Assembly: GCA_963835535.1 (NCBI GenBank)
Contig: CAWIFL010000004.1
Coordinates: forward strand, 372,001 to 436,000
DNA: 64,000 bases
DNA from: Fen-1245 sp963835535
GTDB taxonomy: Bacteria > Gemmatimonadota > Gemmatimonadetes > Gemmatimonadales > JACORV01
Direction: 5' to 3'
A program made the translations under genes and the position numbers. Shown piece after piece: positions 32,296-41,053 of the stretch. Under the pieces are notes generated by a model that was given only the letters and a program-made list of their open reading frames with translations, did not search any database and was not told the origin of the DNA. Positions within the stretch are counted from its first letter, which is position 1. The number at the start of each line of letters is the position of its first letter.

Positions 32296-33537
32296 TCACT
32301 GCCGGTACGCCAGGTCGAGGAGCTCGATCGGATGGCGCACGACCACGTCGAGTCCGGTGAGCAGGGCGCCGGCGCCGATCTGCATCAGGCACCCCGGATT
32401 GCCGGTCGCCACGACGTCGGGCGCCGCGGCCCCGATGGCCCGGAGCTTCGCGCCGAGCACGTCGAGCGAGAGGGCGGGGTGGAGGAGCGAGTAGATCCCC
32501 GCGCTGCCGCAGCAGCGGTCGCTGCCCTCGAGCGGGACCAGCTCCAGCTCCGGGATCGCGGCGAGGAGGGCGAGCGGTGCGTCGGCGACGTGCTGGGCGT
32601 GGAGCAGGTGGCACGGCGCGTCGTAGGCGACGCGGAGGCGGAGCGCTCCGGCGCGCCGCGGCCCGCGCTCGGCCAGCACCTCGCTGACGTCGCGGACCCG
32701 CGCGGAGAAGGCCCGCGCCCGCTCGGCGAGCGGGTCGTCGGCGAGCCATTCGCCGTACGCCTTGAGCATCGCGCCGCATCCCGCGCTGTTCGTGACCACC
32801 GGGAGGCCGGGGGCCGCGGCGTCGAAGGCGAGCACGTTCCGGCGCGCGGCTTCTCGGGCGTCCGCCGCGTCGCCGGCGTGCGCCGCGAGCGCGCCGCAGC
32901 AGACCTGGCCCGGGACTTCGCGCACCGCGACGGCGTTCATCGCGAGGGCGCGGACGGTCGCGTCGTGCACGTGGCCGAACAGGCCCTCCATGACGCAGCC
33001 GCGGAGCAGTGCGACCGTGGCCGTCGGCGGCGGCGCACCGTGGCCGTCGGCGCCGGGTGGATCGTGGCGCGGCCGCGTCGCTGCCAGCATCGCGAGCGCG
33101 AAAACCGGCGCGGGGCTGGCGGCGCCGGCGCCGCGCGTCACCCGTGTCGGGATGCCCGTGGCGCGCACAGCGCGGGCCAGGAGCCAGAGGAGGCGCTGGC
33201 GTCCGGGCCGCGCCAGCAGCCAGAGGCCCGCCGCGAGCGCCGGCGGCTGGCCGCGCGCACCGGCGATGAGCTCGCGCGCCGACTCCAGCGCCGGGCCGTA
33301 CACGACGCCCGAGGGGCAGACCCCCTCGCACGCCCGGCAGCCGAGACAGCGGTCGAGGTGCTCGTCCAGCGTCGCGTCGTCGGCGGGCATCTCGCCGCGG
33401 GCCAGGGCGCGCATCAGCACGATCCGGCCGCGCGGCGAATCCGCTTCGTCGGCGGTGACCTCGTACGTGGGACAGGCGGGCAGGCAGAAGCCGCAATGGA
33501 CGCAGGGGTCGAGGCCGGCCCAGGCGCGCGCCGTCAC
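32296..33537 (-). CDS. glcF: Glycolate oxidase iron-sulfur subunit GlcF
   Basis: 413 residues from a GTG at 33537 that overlaps the GlcE stop. Two [4Fe-4S] motifs are clear, 'CVHCGFCLPACP' near residue 12 and 'CLGCRACEGVCP' near 65, followed by two CCG domains ('GQVCCGALAAHAG' and 'SDRCCGSAGIY'). It passes electrons from the flavin subunits to the quinone pool. The C-terminal 'ATGNPGCLMQIGAG' is the expected cysteine-rich end. Length matches GlcF (about 405). Confidence 0.92.
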   Translation of the reverse strand: MTARAWAGLDPCVHCGFCLPACPTYEVTADEADSPRGRIVLMRALARGEMPADDATLDEHLDRCLGCRACEGVCPSGVVYGPALESARELIAGARGQPPALAAGLWLLARPGRQRLLWLLARAVRATGIPTRVTRGAGAASPAPVFALAMLAATRPRHDPPGADGHGAPPPTATVALLRGCVMEGLFGHVHDATVRALAMNAVAVREVPGQVCCGALAAHAGDAADAREAARRNVLAFDAAAPGLPVVTNSAGCGAMLKAYGEWLADDPLAERARAFSARVRDVSEVLAERGPRRAGALRLRVAYDAPCHLLHAQHVADAPLALLAAIPELELVPLEGSDRCCGSAGIYSLLHPALSLDVLGAKLRAIGAAAPDVVATGNPGCLMQIGAGALLTGLDVVVRHPIELLDLAYRQ

Positions 33538-34694
33538 GGGAAGAGCGGCGAGGAGAGGGCCGCAGGCGGGTCGAAGAGCGCGCGGAGCTCGCGCGCCAGG
33601 CGCGCGGCGCTTTCGGGGAGCGCGCCCCAGATCCCGACGGCGGAGCGCGTCGCGGCGTCGGCGCGCTCGAGCGTGACGGGCCAGCCGCGTGCGGCGGCGG
33701 CCCCGCGCAGAGCGCGCACGGCGTCGGCATCGAGGCGCTCCGCGCCGACGCGGACGGTGCCGCGCGGCACCGTGACGCTCGCGCCGAGCGTCTGCCCCAG
33801 GTGCCGCCGCGCCAACTCCACCGCCGCGCTCCACGACGCCGGGTCGGCGCCGATGCGCAGCAGCGCCGGCCAGCCGCCCACGGCGCGCCGCCACCCGAGC
33901 CAGGCGGCGTCGCCGTCGCTCCCGATGCCGCCCCGGCCCGCGGCCGCGCGCCGGATCTCCGGGAGCTCCTCGTCCACCGCGGCCTTTCCGCCCATCGAGC
34001 GCGCGGCCAGCGCCCACGTGCGTCCCCAGCCGAGCGCCTCGGACAGCTCGGGGCTCGTCACTTCGAGCGCTGCGCTCGCCCAGCCCGAGGCGAGAACGCG
34101 GGCGGCGGCGCTCTGCGCCCACTCCGCGCCCCCGGTCCAGACCTCGGTGCGGTCCGTCGCGGGGAGGGCGCGCAGCCGCAGGTGCGCTTCCGCGATCACG
34201 CCGAAGGCCCCGTGGCCGCCGATCACCAGCTTGGCGAGGTCGAACCCCGCGACGTTCTTGACGACGCGCCCGCCGAGCCGCAGCACCGTCCCGTTCCCGG
34301 CGACGACGACCAGCCCCAGGACCTGGTCGCGCGCCGTGCCGTAGTGCGCGGCGAGCGGCCCGGAGCCGCCGGTGGCCAGCACGCTGCCCACCGTGCGCGT
34401 CGGCTCGCCCGGAGGGTCGAGCGCGAGAAAGACGCCGCGCGGGGCGAGCGTGGCGGCGAGCGTGCCGAGCGGCGCGCCGGCTCCGACGGTGACGACGAGA
34501 TCGGCGGGATTGAAATCGGAAACGGTGTCGAGCGCTGCGGTGGACAGCGTCTCGTCGTCGTCGGCGTCGGGCCACCAGCTTCCCGCGCCGCGCACCCGGA
34601 GAGCGGCGCCGCGCTCGGCCGCGGCGCGCACCGCCGCCGCGAGGCCGGCGAGGTCCGCGGGGGTCGCTACGCCGGCGGCGAAGGCCTGCGGCAC
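33534..34694 (-). CDS. glcE: Glycolate oxidase FAD-binding subunit GlcE
   Basis: 386 residues, starting at GTG 34694 with GGAGG about 4 bases upstream; this start overlaps the preceding gene by 28 bases. The PCMH-type FAD domain is present ('LRVRGAGSWWP', 'VVTVGAGAPLGTLAATLAP', 'RTVGSVLATGGSGPLAAHYGT', 'VKNVAGFDLAKLVIGGHG'). It is shorter than GlcD and lacks its C-terminal half, as normal for GlcE. It forms the GlcDEF complex at the membrane that oxidises glycolate to glyoxylate. Confidence 0.92.
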   Translation of the reverse strand: MPQAFAAGVATPADLAGLAAAVRAAAERGAALRVRGAGSWWPDADDDETLSTAALDTVSDFNPADLVVTVGAGAPLGTLAATLAPRGVFLALDPPGEPTRTVGSVLATGGSGPLAAHYGTARDQVLGLVVVAGNGTVLRLGGRVVKNVAGFDLAKLVIGGHGAFGVIAEAHLRLRALPATDRTEVWTGGAEWAQSAAARVLASGWASAALEVTSPELSEALGWGRTWALAARSMGGKAAVDEELPEIRRAAAGRGGIGSDGDAAWLGWRRAVGGWPALLRIGADPASWSAAVELARRHLGQTLGASVTVPRGTVRVGAERLDADAVRALRGAAAARGWPVTLERADAATRSAVGIWGALPESAARLARELRALFDPPAALSSPLFP

Positions 34695-35071
34695 GCCTCC
34701 ACCTCCGCCCGGACGCTCACCGTGAAGGCGCGGGCTTCCTCGATCAGCGGCCGGGCGTCCTCGGCGCGCCACCCCGCGAAGCTGCGGCGGTCCCCCTTCA
34801 TGTCGAACAGCGTCGCGAAGCCGCTCGGCAGCTGGTCCCGCATCATGCGACTCAGGTCCTGCAGCGAGCGCTGCGTGTGCCACGACTCGTCGCGCAGCCA
34901 GACGCGCACCATCGCGGCCGCCATGACCCCCGGATAGGCCTCCTCGATGGCCGGCCCGCCCGTGCCCGTCGCGAGGTGCCGCTCCGCCGCCGTGAGCCGC
35001 CGCTCCGCGTCGTCGAGCTGCCCCGCCATCTGGGCCAGCCAGCGCGTGGGGACGCTCGGGGGCGCGCTCAC
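34667..35071 (-). CDS. Unknown helical protein inserted between glcD and glcE
   Basis: 134 residues from GTG 35071, overlapping the GlcD stop (GTGA) and itself overlapped by glcE. It is predicted almost wholly alpha-helical: 'QMAGQLDDAERRLTAAERHLA', then 'AYPGVMAAAMVRVWLRDESW', 'SLQDLSRMMRDQLPSGFATLFDM' and 'LIEEARAFTVSVRAEVEAC'. This helix pattern resembles HEPN-type proteins but without a clear Rx4-6H motif. It is not part of the usual glcDEF set. Since it lies in the middle of the operon it may be a complex assembly factor or an additional subunit; no function is recognised. Confidence 0.7.
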   Translation of the reverse strand: MSAPPSVPTRWLAQMAGQLDDAERRLTAAERHLATGTGGPAIEEAYPGVMAAAMVRVWLRDESWHTQRSLQDLSRMMRDQLPSGFATLFDMKGDRRSFAGWRAEDARPLIEEARAFTVSVRAEVEACRRPSPPA

Positions 35072-36486
35072 GAAACGCTCCACGGGCGCCACTCGCGGCA
35101 CTGCGCCGTCGGGATCACCTTGCCGGGGTTGGCCCGGCCGTCCGGGTCGAACACGCCGCGCACCGCGGCCATCAGACCGAGGTCGTCGGGCCCGAAGACC
35201 AGCGGCATGTAGGCGAGCTTGTCGAGCCCCACCCCGTGCTCGCCGGTGATCGTGCCGCCGGCCGCCACGCAGGCGCGTATGATCTCTCCGCTCGCCGCGT
35301 GCACGCGCTCGACCTGGTCCGGGTCCGCGGCGTCGAAGGACAGGTTGGGATGCAGGTTCCCGTCGCCGGCGTGGAAGAGATTGGTCACGCGCAGGCGGTA
35401 GCGCGCACCGATGGACGCGATCTCCTCGAGCACGTCGGGGAGCGCGCTCCGCGGCACGACGGCGTCCTGCACCACCAGGTCCGCGCTCACGCGCCCCATC
35501 GCGCCGAACGCCTTCTTCCGGCCCTGCCAGAGCCTGGTGCGCTCGGCCTCCGTGCGCGCGCTCCGCACGCTCCGCGCGCCCGAGTCCTCGAGGATGGCCC
35601 GCGCCACCGCCGCGTCGCCGGCCACGGCGGCCGGGCGGCCGTCCAGCTCCACCAGCAGCACCGCCGCCGCGTCGGCCGGATAGCCCGCCGCGTAAACGCT
35701 CGATTCCACCATCTGGATCGCGTTGTGGTCCATCATCTCGAGCGCGGCCGGCACGACGCCCGCGGCGATGATCCGCGACACCGCCTCGCCCGCCAGCCGG
35801 AGGCTGGTGTAGTCGGCGAGCATCGTGTGGACGTCGGCGGGGAGCGGCACCAGCCGGACCGTGATCTCCGTCGCGATCCCGAACATCCCCTCGCTGCCGA
35901 CGAACGCCCCGACCAGGTCCGGTCCCCACGGCTCCCCCGACGCGCTCCCCAGCCGGACGACCTCCCCCGACGGGAGCACGACCTCCAGGGCGAGGACGTG
36001 GTTGGAGGTGACGCCGTACTTCAGGCAGTGCGGGCCGCCGGCGTTCTCGGCGACGTTGCCGCCGATCGTGCACGCGGTCTGGCTGGAGGGATCGGGGGCG
36101 TACATCAGAGCGAAGGGCGCCGCCGCGCGGCTCAAGGTCGCGTTCACCACGCCGGGCTCGACGACCGCGCGCCGGTTGGCGCGGTCCACGGCGAGGATGC
36201 GTGCCAGCCGGGTCAGTGTCACCAGCACCGCGGGCGCCTCGGCGAGCGCGCCCCCGGAGAGCCCGGTGCCCGCGCCGCGCGCCACGAACGGCACGCCCCG
36301 CCGCGCGAGCAGCGCCAGCACCGCCGCCACCTCGCGCCCCGTGCCCGGCAGCACCACGACGCCGGGCATGCGCCGGTAGGTGGGCAGGCCGTCCGAGGCG
36401 TACGTGGCCAGCTCCGCGCGCGCGGTGCGCACGAAGCGGCCACCTACGATGCGCGTCAGATCGTCGAGCAGCTCGGCTTCGGCCAT
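35068..36486 (-). CDS. glcD: Glycolate oxidase FAD subunit GlcD
   Basis: 472 residues from ATG 36486. FAD-binding PCMH domain: 'VPFVARGAGTGLSGGALAE', 'VVEPGVVNATLS', 'YAPDPSSQTACTIGGNVAENAGGPHCLKYG', with the C-terminal FAD-oxidase domain ending in 'NLFHAGDGNLHPNLSFD', 'GGTITGEHGVGLDKL' and the final 'GRANPGKVIPT'. It dehydrogenates glycolate (or D-lactate). It begins the operon that runs through the unknown helical gene, glcE and glcF. An in-frame start at 36537 adds 17 residues unlike the family. The hairpin at 36551-36579 separates it from the sigma factor gene. Confidence 0.92.
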   Translation of the reverse strand: MAEAELLDDLTRIVGGRFVRTARAELATYASDGLPTYRRMPGVVVLPGTGREVAAVLALLARRGVPFVARGAGTGLSGGALAEAPAVLVTLTRLARILAVDRANRRAVVEPGVVNATLSRAAAPFALMYAPDPSSQTACTIGGNVAENAGGPHCLKYGVTSNHVLALEVVLPSGEVVRLGSASGEPWGPDLVGAFVGSEGMFGIATEITVRLVPLPADVHTMLADYTSLRLAGEAVSRIIAAGVVPAALEMMDHNAIQMVESSVYAAGYPADAAAVLLVELDGRPAAVAGDAAVARAILEDSGARSVRSARTEAERTRLWQGRKKAFGAMGRVSADLVVQDAVVPRSALPDVLEEIASIGARYRLRVTNLFHAGDGNLHPNLSFDAADPDQVERVHAASGEIIRACVAAGGTITGEHGVGLDKLAYMPLVFGPDDLGLMAAVRGVFDPDGRANPGKVIPTAQCREWRPWSVS

Positions 36487-36550
36487 AGGAATGGAGAATA
36501 CTAGCCGGAAGTCGCCGGTGGGCAGTAGTGGCGGCAACGAACAATGCAGA

Positions 36551-36579
36551 AGGGGTCAGCCCCGACTCGGCTGACCCCT
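36551..36579 (-). terminator. Strong hairpin, probable terminator of the sigma factor gene
   Basis: Perfect 11-bp stem AGGGGTCAGCC/GGCTGACCCCT (36551-36561 and 36569-36579) with a 7-base loop. On the minus strand it lies between the rpoD-like stop (36617) and glcD. There is only a weak T-rich tail (CTTCTGCATTGTT), so termination is likely but not certain; it could instead be a dispersed palindrome. Confidence 0.55.
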
Positions 36580-36616
36580 CGTGAACCCCTACGCCCTCAC
36601 CCCTACCCCCTGTCGT

Positions 36617-37510
36617 TCACGCCGCCCGCCAGAACCGCATCAGCGCCTGCCCATCCGGGCACTCGCGCAGCTTCTCGAAGGCGCGCTCGCGGATCTGCCG
36701 GATGCGCTCCCGGGTCACCCCCATCAGCGCGCCGATCTTCTCGAGCGTCATCGCCTCGGAGCCCTGCTCCAGGCCATAGTAGAGGTAGAGGATCTTCCGC
36801 TCGCGCGGCGTCAGGTACTTCCGGAACACCCGGTCGATGAAGCCGCGCATCAGCTTGGAGTCGGTCGTCTCCTCGATCTCCCCGCCCTCGACCCCCGCGA
36901 ACCGCTCGCCCAGCGTCGCCGCGTCCCGGTCGGTCCGGTCCACCGGCGCGTCCAGCGAGACCTCCGCCGCCGTCATCCGCCGCGCCGTCCGCACGTTGTC
37001 CACCGTGTCGCCCAGCGCCCGCGCGATCTCGCTGTCCGTCGGATCGCGGCCCAGCTCCTGCGCCAGCACCATCTCGGTGCGCGACATCCGGATCAGCTGC
37101 GCGTTCTGGTTGAGCGGAATCCGCACGCTGCGCGTCTGCTCCGCCAGCGCCTTCAGGACCGCCTGCCGCACCCACCACACGGCGTAGGAGATGAACTTCA
37201 CCCCCTGCTCCGGATCGAACTTCCGCACCGCCTTGAGCAGCCCCTCGTTCCCGATCGCCACCAGCTCCGACAGATCCAGCCCGTGACCCTGGTACTTCTT
37301 CACGTACGAGATCACGAACCGCAGGTTCGCGGTCACCAGCCGTTCCGCCGCCGCCGGATCGCCCCTCTGCGCGAGCCGCGCCAGCCTCCGCTCCTCCGCC
37401 GGATCGCTGATCAGCGGCAACTTCTGAATGTCCTGGAGATACTGGTCGAACGCGCCCGACGCGCTCTGACGGAAGAACGACTTGGGCTGGCTGCTGCGAC
37501 GCTTCAGCAT
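36617..37510 (-). CDS. RpoD-like (group 1/2) RNA polymerase sigma factor
   Basis: 297 residues from ATG 37510. Region 1.2 ('FDQYLQDIQKLPLI') and region 2 ('VTANLRFVISYVKKYQGHGLDLSELVAIGNEGLLKAV', 'FISYAVWWVRQAVLKALAEQ') match housekeeping sigma factors. Region 3 and region 4 follow, with the helix-turn-helix 'TLEKIGALMGVTRERIRQI'. Region 1.1 and a large non-conserved insert are absent, so it is either a short primary sigma or a group 2 alternative. It sits alone between the promoter at 37574-37603 and the hairpin at 36551-36579. A longer in-frame start (37621) was rejected because it would run through the promoter. Confidence 0.92.
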   Translation of the reverse strand: MLKRRSSQPKSFFRQSASGAFDQYLQDIQKLPLISDPAEERRLARLAQRGDPAAAERLVTANLRFVISYVKKYQGHGLDLSELVAIGNEGLLKAVRKFDPEQGVKFISYAVWWVRQAVLKALAEQTRSVRIPLNQNAQLIRMSRTEMVLAQELGRDPTDSEIARALGDTVDNVRTARRMTAAEVSLDAPVDRTDRDAATLGERFAGVEGGEIEETTDSKLMRGFIDRVFRKYLTPRERKILYLYYGLEQGSEAMTLEKIGALMGVTRERIRQIRERAFEKLRECPDGQALMRFWRAA

Positions 37511-37573
37511 GCGGGGCCCCTGCACGGTGGTGACGGTCCAGCAGATCTGGCGAACCGGGTGCAAAGCGGGCCC

Positions 37574-37603
37574 ATAATAGGGAGCCCCGGAAATCGGTGT
37601 CAA
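37574..37603 (-). promoter_or_regulatory. Sigma-70-type promoter of the RpoD-like sigma gene
   Basis: On the minus strand TTGACA (37603-37598) and TATTAT (37579-37574), 18-base spacer. Predicted transcription start near 37567, leader about 57 bases before ATG 37510. Confidence 0.65.
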
Positions 37604-37677
37604 GCGAACAATTTTATCCACATCACTAAGTTGTTACTGCCACGCCGATTGGAGATACCGTACACATTTCAACATCG

Positions 37678-37704
37678 CCAGACACCGATAGCATTTGGCG
37701 TCTG
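37678..37704. repeat. Small palindrome sharing a 10-mer with the S23-gene repeats
   Basis: CAGACACCGA (37679-37688) pairs with TTGGCGTCTG (37695-37704), nine of ten positions including one G-U. TTGGCGTCTG is found exactly at 7667-7676 in the right arm of the S23-type element. It lies in an AT-rich gap between aroB and the sigma gene and could act as a weak terminator for aroB. Confidence 0.45.
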
Positions 37705-37782
37705 ATTCGATATCACATTACCATAAAATGACTTGTGAGTTTACTGACGCGATGATGTCGCTATTGATGTGAGAAGCTGGTG

Positions 37783-38898
37783 CTAGCGATTGGCCTCGAT
37801 CGCTCGCACGATCTGCTCGCGCGCGACGTCCACCGTCCAGGCACCGTCGGCACTCTGCGCCATTCGGCCGATGGCGGCGGGAAGGGCGAAGCGCAGCGCG
37901 CCCGCGCGCACCTTCTTGTCGTGCAGCATCGTCTCGAGGAGTTGATCGCTCGCGAGCGCTTCGGGCACGCTGCAGGGCAGGTCGAGTGCGGCGAGGAGGT
38001 CCAGGACCGCCTGCCGCGTTCCGGCGCGCGCGATGCCCAGCTCCTCGGCGAGCCAGGCCTCGGCCGCCATCCCGATCGCCACCGCCTCGCCGTGCAGGAG
38101 GCCATAGCCGCTGCGGGCCTCCACGGCGTGGCCGATGGTGTGGCCGAAGTTCAGGGTCTGGCGCAGGCCGCGCTCTTCCGGGTCCGCGGCGACGATCTCC
38201 GCCTTGATGGCGATCCCGCGGGTGACGATCGCCTCGAGGACCTCCGGCGCGCGCGTCAGGCAGGCCGCGGCCGCCCGGGCGACCGCCTCGGCGTAGGCGG
38301 CGTCGGCGATGACGCCGTGCTTGACCGCCTCGGCGAGGCCGGCGGCGATCTGGTTGCGGGGGAGCGTCGCGAGCGTGTCGATGTCGCTCAGGACGAACCG
38401 CGGCGGGTGGAACGCGCCCACCAGATTCTTGCCGGCGCTCACGTCCAGGCCGGTCTTGCCGCCGACGGACGCGTCGATCATCGCCAGCGTGGTGGTCGGG
38501 ACCTGGACGACCGGGATGCCGCGGTGCAGCGTCGCGGCCACGAAGCCCGCCAGGTCGCCGACGACGCCGCCCCCCACGGCCACCACCGCGCCGTCGCGGC
38601 CCACGTGCGCGGCCAGCAGCTGGTCGCACAAGTCGCTCCAGGTGCCGCGCACCTTGTTCCACTCCCCGGCGGGGAAGACGAAGAGGTGCGCGGCGAGGCC
38701 CGCCTGCGCGAGCAGGGCCACGACGTTCCGGGCGTGCAGCTCCGCCACGCGGCTGTCGGTCACGACCGCGTAGACGTGCGCCGGGCAGCGCTCGGCCAGG
38801 AGCCCCGGCAGGTCGGGCAGGATGCCGCGGCCCACCAGCACGTCGTAGGCGGCGTCGCGCCCCGGGGGGTACGCGGCGCCGACGCGGATCTGCGTCAC
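37783..38898 (-). CDS. aroB: 3-dehydroquinate synthase
   Basis: 371 residues from a GTG at 38898 overlapping the cobalamin adenosyltransferase stop (GTGA); a second GTG lies one codon upstream. Conserved blocks: 'AVGGGVVGDLAGFVAATLHRGI', 'VPTTTLAMIDASVGGKTG', 'KNLVGAFHPP', 'LAEAVKHGVI', 'LNFGHTIGHAVEA' and 'LLHGEAVAIGM', which hold the zinc ligands, NAD site and catalytic residues. It makes 3-dehydroquinate from DAHP in the shikimate pathway. Length is normal. No other aro gene is adjacent, so it is an isolated member, expressed with the adenosyltransferase and perhaps dacB. Confidence 0.95.
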   Translation of the reverse strand: MTQIRVGAAYPPGRDAAYDVLVGRGILPDLPGLLAERCPAHVYAVVTDSRVAELHARNVVALLAQAGLAAHLFVFPAGEWNKVRGTWSDLCDQLLAAHVGRDGAVVAVGGGVVGDLAGFVAATLHRGIPVVQVPTTTLAMIDASVGGKTGLDVSAGKNLVGAFHPPRFVLSDIDTLATLPRNQIAAGLAEAVKHGVIADAAYAEAVARAAAACLTRAPEVLEAIVTRGIAIKAEIVAADPEERGLRQTLNFGHTIGHAVEARSGYGLLHGEAVAIGMAAEAWLAEELGIARAGTRQAVLDLLAALDLPCSVPEALASDQLLETMLHDKKVRAGALRFALPAAIGRMAQSADGAWTVDVAREQIVRAIEANR

Positions 38899-39449
38899 CA
38901 CTTCACGTCTTGGCGTCCGGCCGCCGCATTCGCCACTCGCGCCAGCACGAACAGCAGATCGGAGAGGCGATTGAGGTAGATCAGGATCGCCCGCCCTCCG
39001 GCCACGCGCTCCTCCCGCTCGAGGCGGACGACGGAGCGCTCGGCGCGGCGGCAGACGGCGCGGGCGACGTGCAGCGCGGCCGCCTTCGGCGTCCCGGCCG
39101 GGAGGACGAAGTGCCGGAGCGGCTCGAGGCCCTTCTCGGCCGCGTCGATCGCCTTCTCGAGCGCGTGCACCCGCGTCGCGCTCACCGCGAGCCTGGCGCG
39201 CCGCGCGGCGCCGAGCGACTCGGGCCTGGGCGTGGCGAGCGCGCCGCCGATCGTGAAGAGGTCGCGCTGGATGTCCGCCAGCAGCGCGTCGGCGAGCTCC
39301 GCCGGCCGGGCCGCGCGGGCGGCGCCGATGGCCGCGTTCGTCTCGTCCACGTCGCCGTAGGCGGCGACGCGCGGGTCGTCCTTGGGGACGCGGCGGCCGC
39401 CCATCAGGGAGGTTTCGCCGCGGTCGCCGGTCCTGGTGTAGATCCTCAC
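38895..39449 (-). CDS. PduO-type ATP:cob(I)alamin adenosyltransferase
   Basis: 184 residues from GTG 39449 ('RIYTRTGDRGETSLMGGRRV'), the usual start of the family; a TTG nine bases upstream is possible but unneeded. The ATP-binding N-terminal loop is followed by 'YGDVDETNAAIGAARA', the helical 'LADIQRDLFTIGGALATP', and the signature 'LNRLSDLLFVLARVAN'. It forms adenosylcobalamin, the cofactor of methylmalonyl-CoA mutase or ribonucleotide reductase; neither is in the window. It follows dacB after 49 bases and overlaps aroB by four. Confidence 0.93.
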   Translation of the reverse strand: MRIYTRTGDRGETSLMGGRRVPKDDPRVAAYGDVDETNAAIGAARAARPAELADALLADIQRDLFTIGGALATPRPESLGAARRARLAVSATRVHALEKAIDAAEKGLEPLRHFVLPAGTPKAAALHVARAVCRRAERSVVRLEREERVAGGRAILIYLNRLSDLLFVLARVANAAAGRQDVKW

Positions 39450-39498
39450 GCGGCGCAAGCTACGGCGGGCGCGCGCAGCCCGTCCAGGGCGCGCGGGC

Positions 39499-41025
39499 TC
39501 AGCGGGCGAGCGCAGTGACGATCGCGTCGATGCGCGCCAGTGCCTCCCGCGTCGTGCCCGCGTGGTTGTTGAGCTGGATCGAGAAGGTCCAGGTCCGGCC
39601 GCGGGGCAGCTCGAGGTAGCCGGAAAGCGAGTTCACCCGGTTGATCGAGCCGGTCTTGGCCCGCACCCGCCCCGACAGTCGCGCGTCGGTGAAGCGCCCC
39701 TTGAGCGTCCCCGATTCCCCCGCGACCGGCAGCGCATCGAGGAACGCGCGGGCGCGCGGGATCTTCCGCATCCGCGTGAGGAGCTGCACGAACGCGCGGG
39801 GCGCGACCAGGTTCCAGGCCGAGAGGCCGGAGCCGTCCACCAGGTCGAACGTCGTCGAGTCCACGCCGAGCGAGTCGATGAGGAACCGGCGCTCGACGTC
39901 CAGCCCCGCCTGCCAGCTCCCCTCGCCGCCCAGCTCCCGTCCCAGCGTCTTCAGCAGCATTTCCGCGAACCAGTTCTGGCTCGTGGCCAGGATCGGCTGG
40001 AGGATGTCGGGCAGCGGCGGCGAGAGATGCTCGGCGAGGGGCGGCGCGCCGCGGGCCGCGGCGGTCGCCGTGGAGTCGAAGGTCGTGCGCACCCGGCCGT
40101 CCACGACGATGCCGTGGGCTTCCAGCGAGCGCCGGAACGCGGTCGCGGCCCAGGCCGGCGCGTCGTGGATCGCGAAGTACTCGGTGTCGCTCGCCGCGTC
40201 CGCCGGCAGGTCACCCTGCGCCCACACCACGTTCGTCCCGGGCTCCCGGAAGAAGTCGAGCGTCCGGTCCGAGTCGGCGCTCACCGTGCGTGCCCGGTTC
40301 GTGAACTGCACGATGCCGAGGTCGGGCCGGAGCCGGATGTCGGGCGGCTGGCCGATGGCCCCGGGGTCGACCAGGAAGTCCACGCTGCTCTCGTTGAAGG
40401 CGAGCGCGGTGATCGGCGCCGCGTACCACCAGTTGAGGTCGTATCCCTGCCACGAGGGATGCGCGGTGGCGCTGTCGAACCACGACGCGTCGCCCACCAG
40501 GTCCCCGGCGACGCGCGCGATCCCGTGCGCCTTCAGGGAATCGGCCAGCTCGTCGAAGGCCGCCGTTTCCGTAGGATAGTAGCGGCCCGAGAGCGTCGGA
40601 TCGCCGCGGCCGTAGAGGACCAGGTCGCCGCGCACGGTGTCGCCTTCCACCGGCCCCGCCGCATAGACGCTGGTGCGGAACCGGTAATCGCCGGGCAGCA
40701 GCGCCGCGGCCGTCGCCGCGACCACCAGCTTGACGTCGCTCGCCGGAACGAAGAGGCGGCCGCCGTTCCGCTCGAAGACGAGGCGCCCCCGCGGGTCGGC
40801 GATCGCCACGCCCCACAGCGCCCGGTCGAAGGGCGGCGCATCGAGCAGGCAGTTCAGCCGCCAGGAGAGGCTCGCTCTCCGGGAGCGGCACGCCGCCGGC
40901 GTCCGCGGCCGCACGACGCGCTCGTGCGGGCCTGGGGTCTGCGCACGAGCGGCGGGGTAGAACACGGGGGCGGCTCCCGCCAGCAGCAGCGCGACCGACC
41001 AACGCGACAAGTGATTTCTGCTCAA
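39499..41025 (-). CDS. dacB: D-alanyl-D-alanine carboxypeptidase/endopeptidase, PBP4 type (paralogue 1)
   Basis: 508 residues with a signal peptide (about 1-28, ending 'ARAQTP'). The S13 catalytic set is complete: SxxK as 'PASDVKLV' near residue 95, SxN as 'ATSQNWFAEML', and KTG as 'RAKTGSINRVNSLSGY'. These periplasmic enzymes trim or cut cross-linked peptidoglycan. The start is a TTG at 41025; no ATG lies in frame at a suitable distance. 'SDVK' is an unusual version of SxxK compared with the paralogue at 53279 ('SNAK'). It heads the dacB-pduO-aroB run. Confidence 0.9.
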   Translation of the reverse strand: MSRNHLSRWSVALLLAGAAPVFYPAARAQTPGPHERVVRPRTPAACRSRRASLSWRLNCLLDAPPFDRALWGVAIADPRGRLVFERNGGRLFVPASDVKLVVAATAAALLPGDYRFRTSVYAAGPVEGDTVRGDLVLYGRGDPTLSGRYYPTETAAFDELADSLKAHGIARVAGDLVGDASWFDSATAHPSWQGYDLNWWYAAPITALAFNESSVDFLVDPGAIGQPPDIRLRPDLGIVQFTNRARTVSADSDRTLDFFREPGTNVVWAQGDLPADAASDTEYFAIHDAPAWAATAFRRSLEAHGIVVDGRVRTTFDSTATAAARGAPPLAEHLSPPLPDILQPILATSQNWFAEMLLKTLGRELGGEGSWQAGLDVERRFLIDSLGVDSTTFDLVDGSGLSAWNLVAPRAFVQLLTRMRKIPRARAFLDALPVAGESGTLKGRFTDARLSGRVRAKTGSINRVNSLSGYLELPRGRTWTFSIQLNNHAGTTREALARIDAIVTALAR

Positions 41026-41053
41026 GCGGTTGACTTCATGAGGTGGGTGTACG

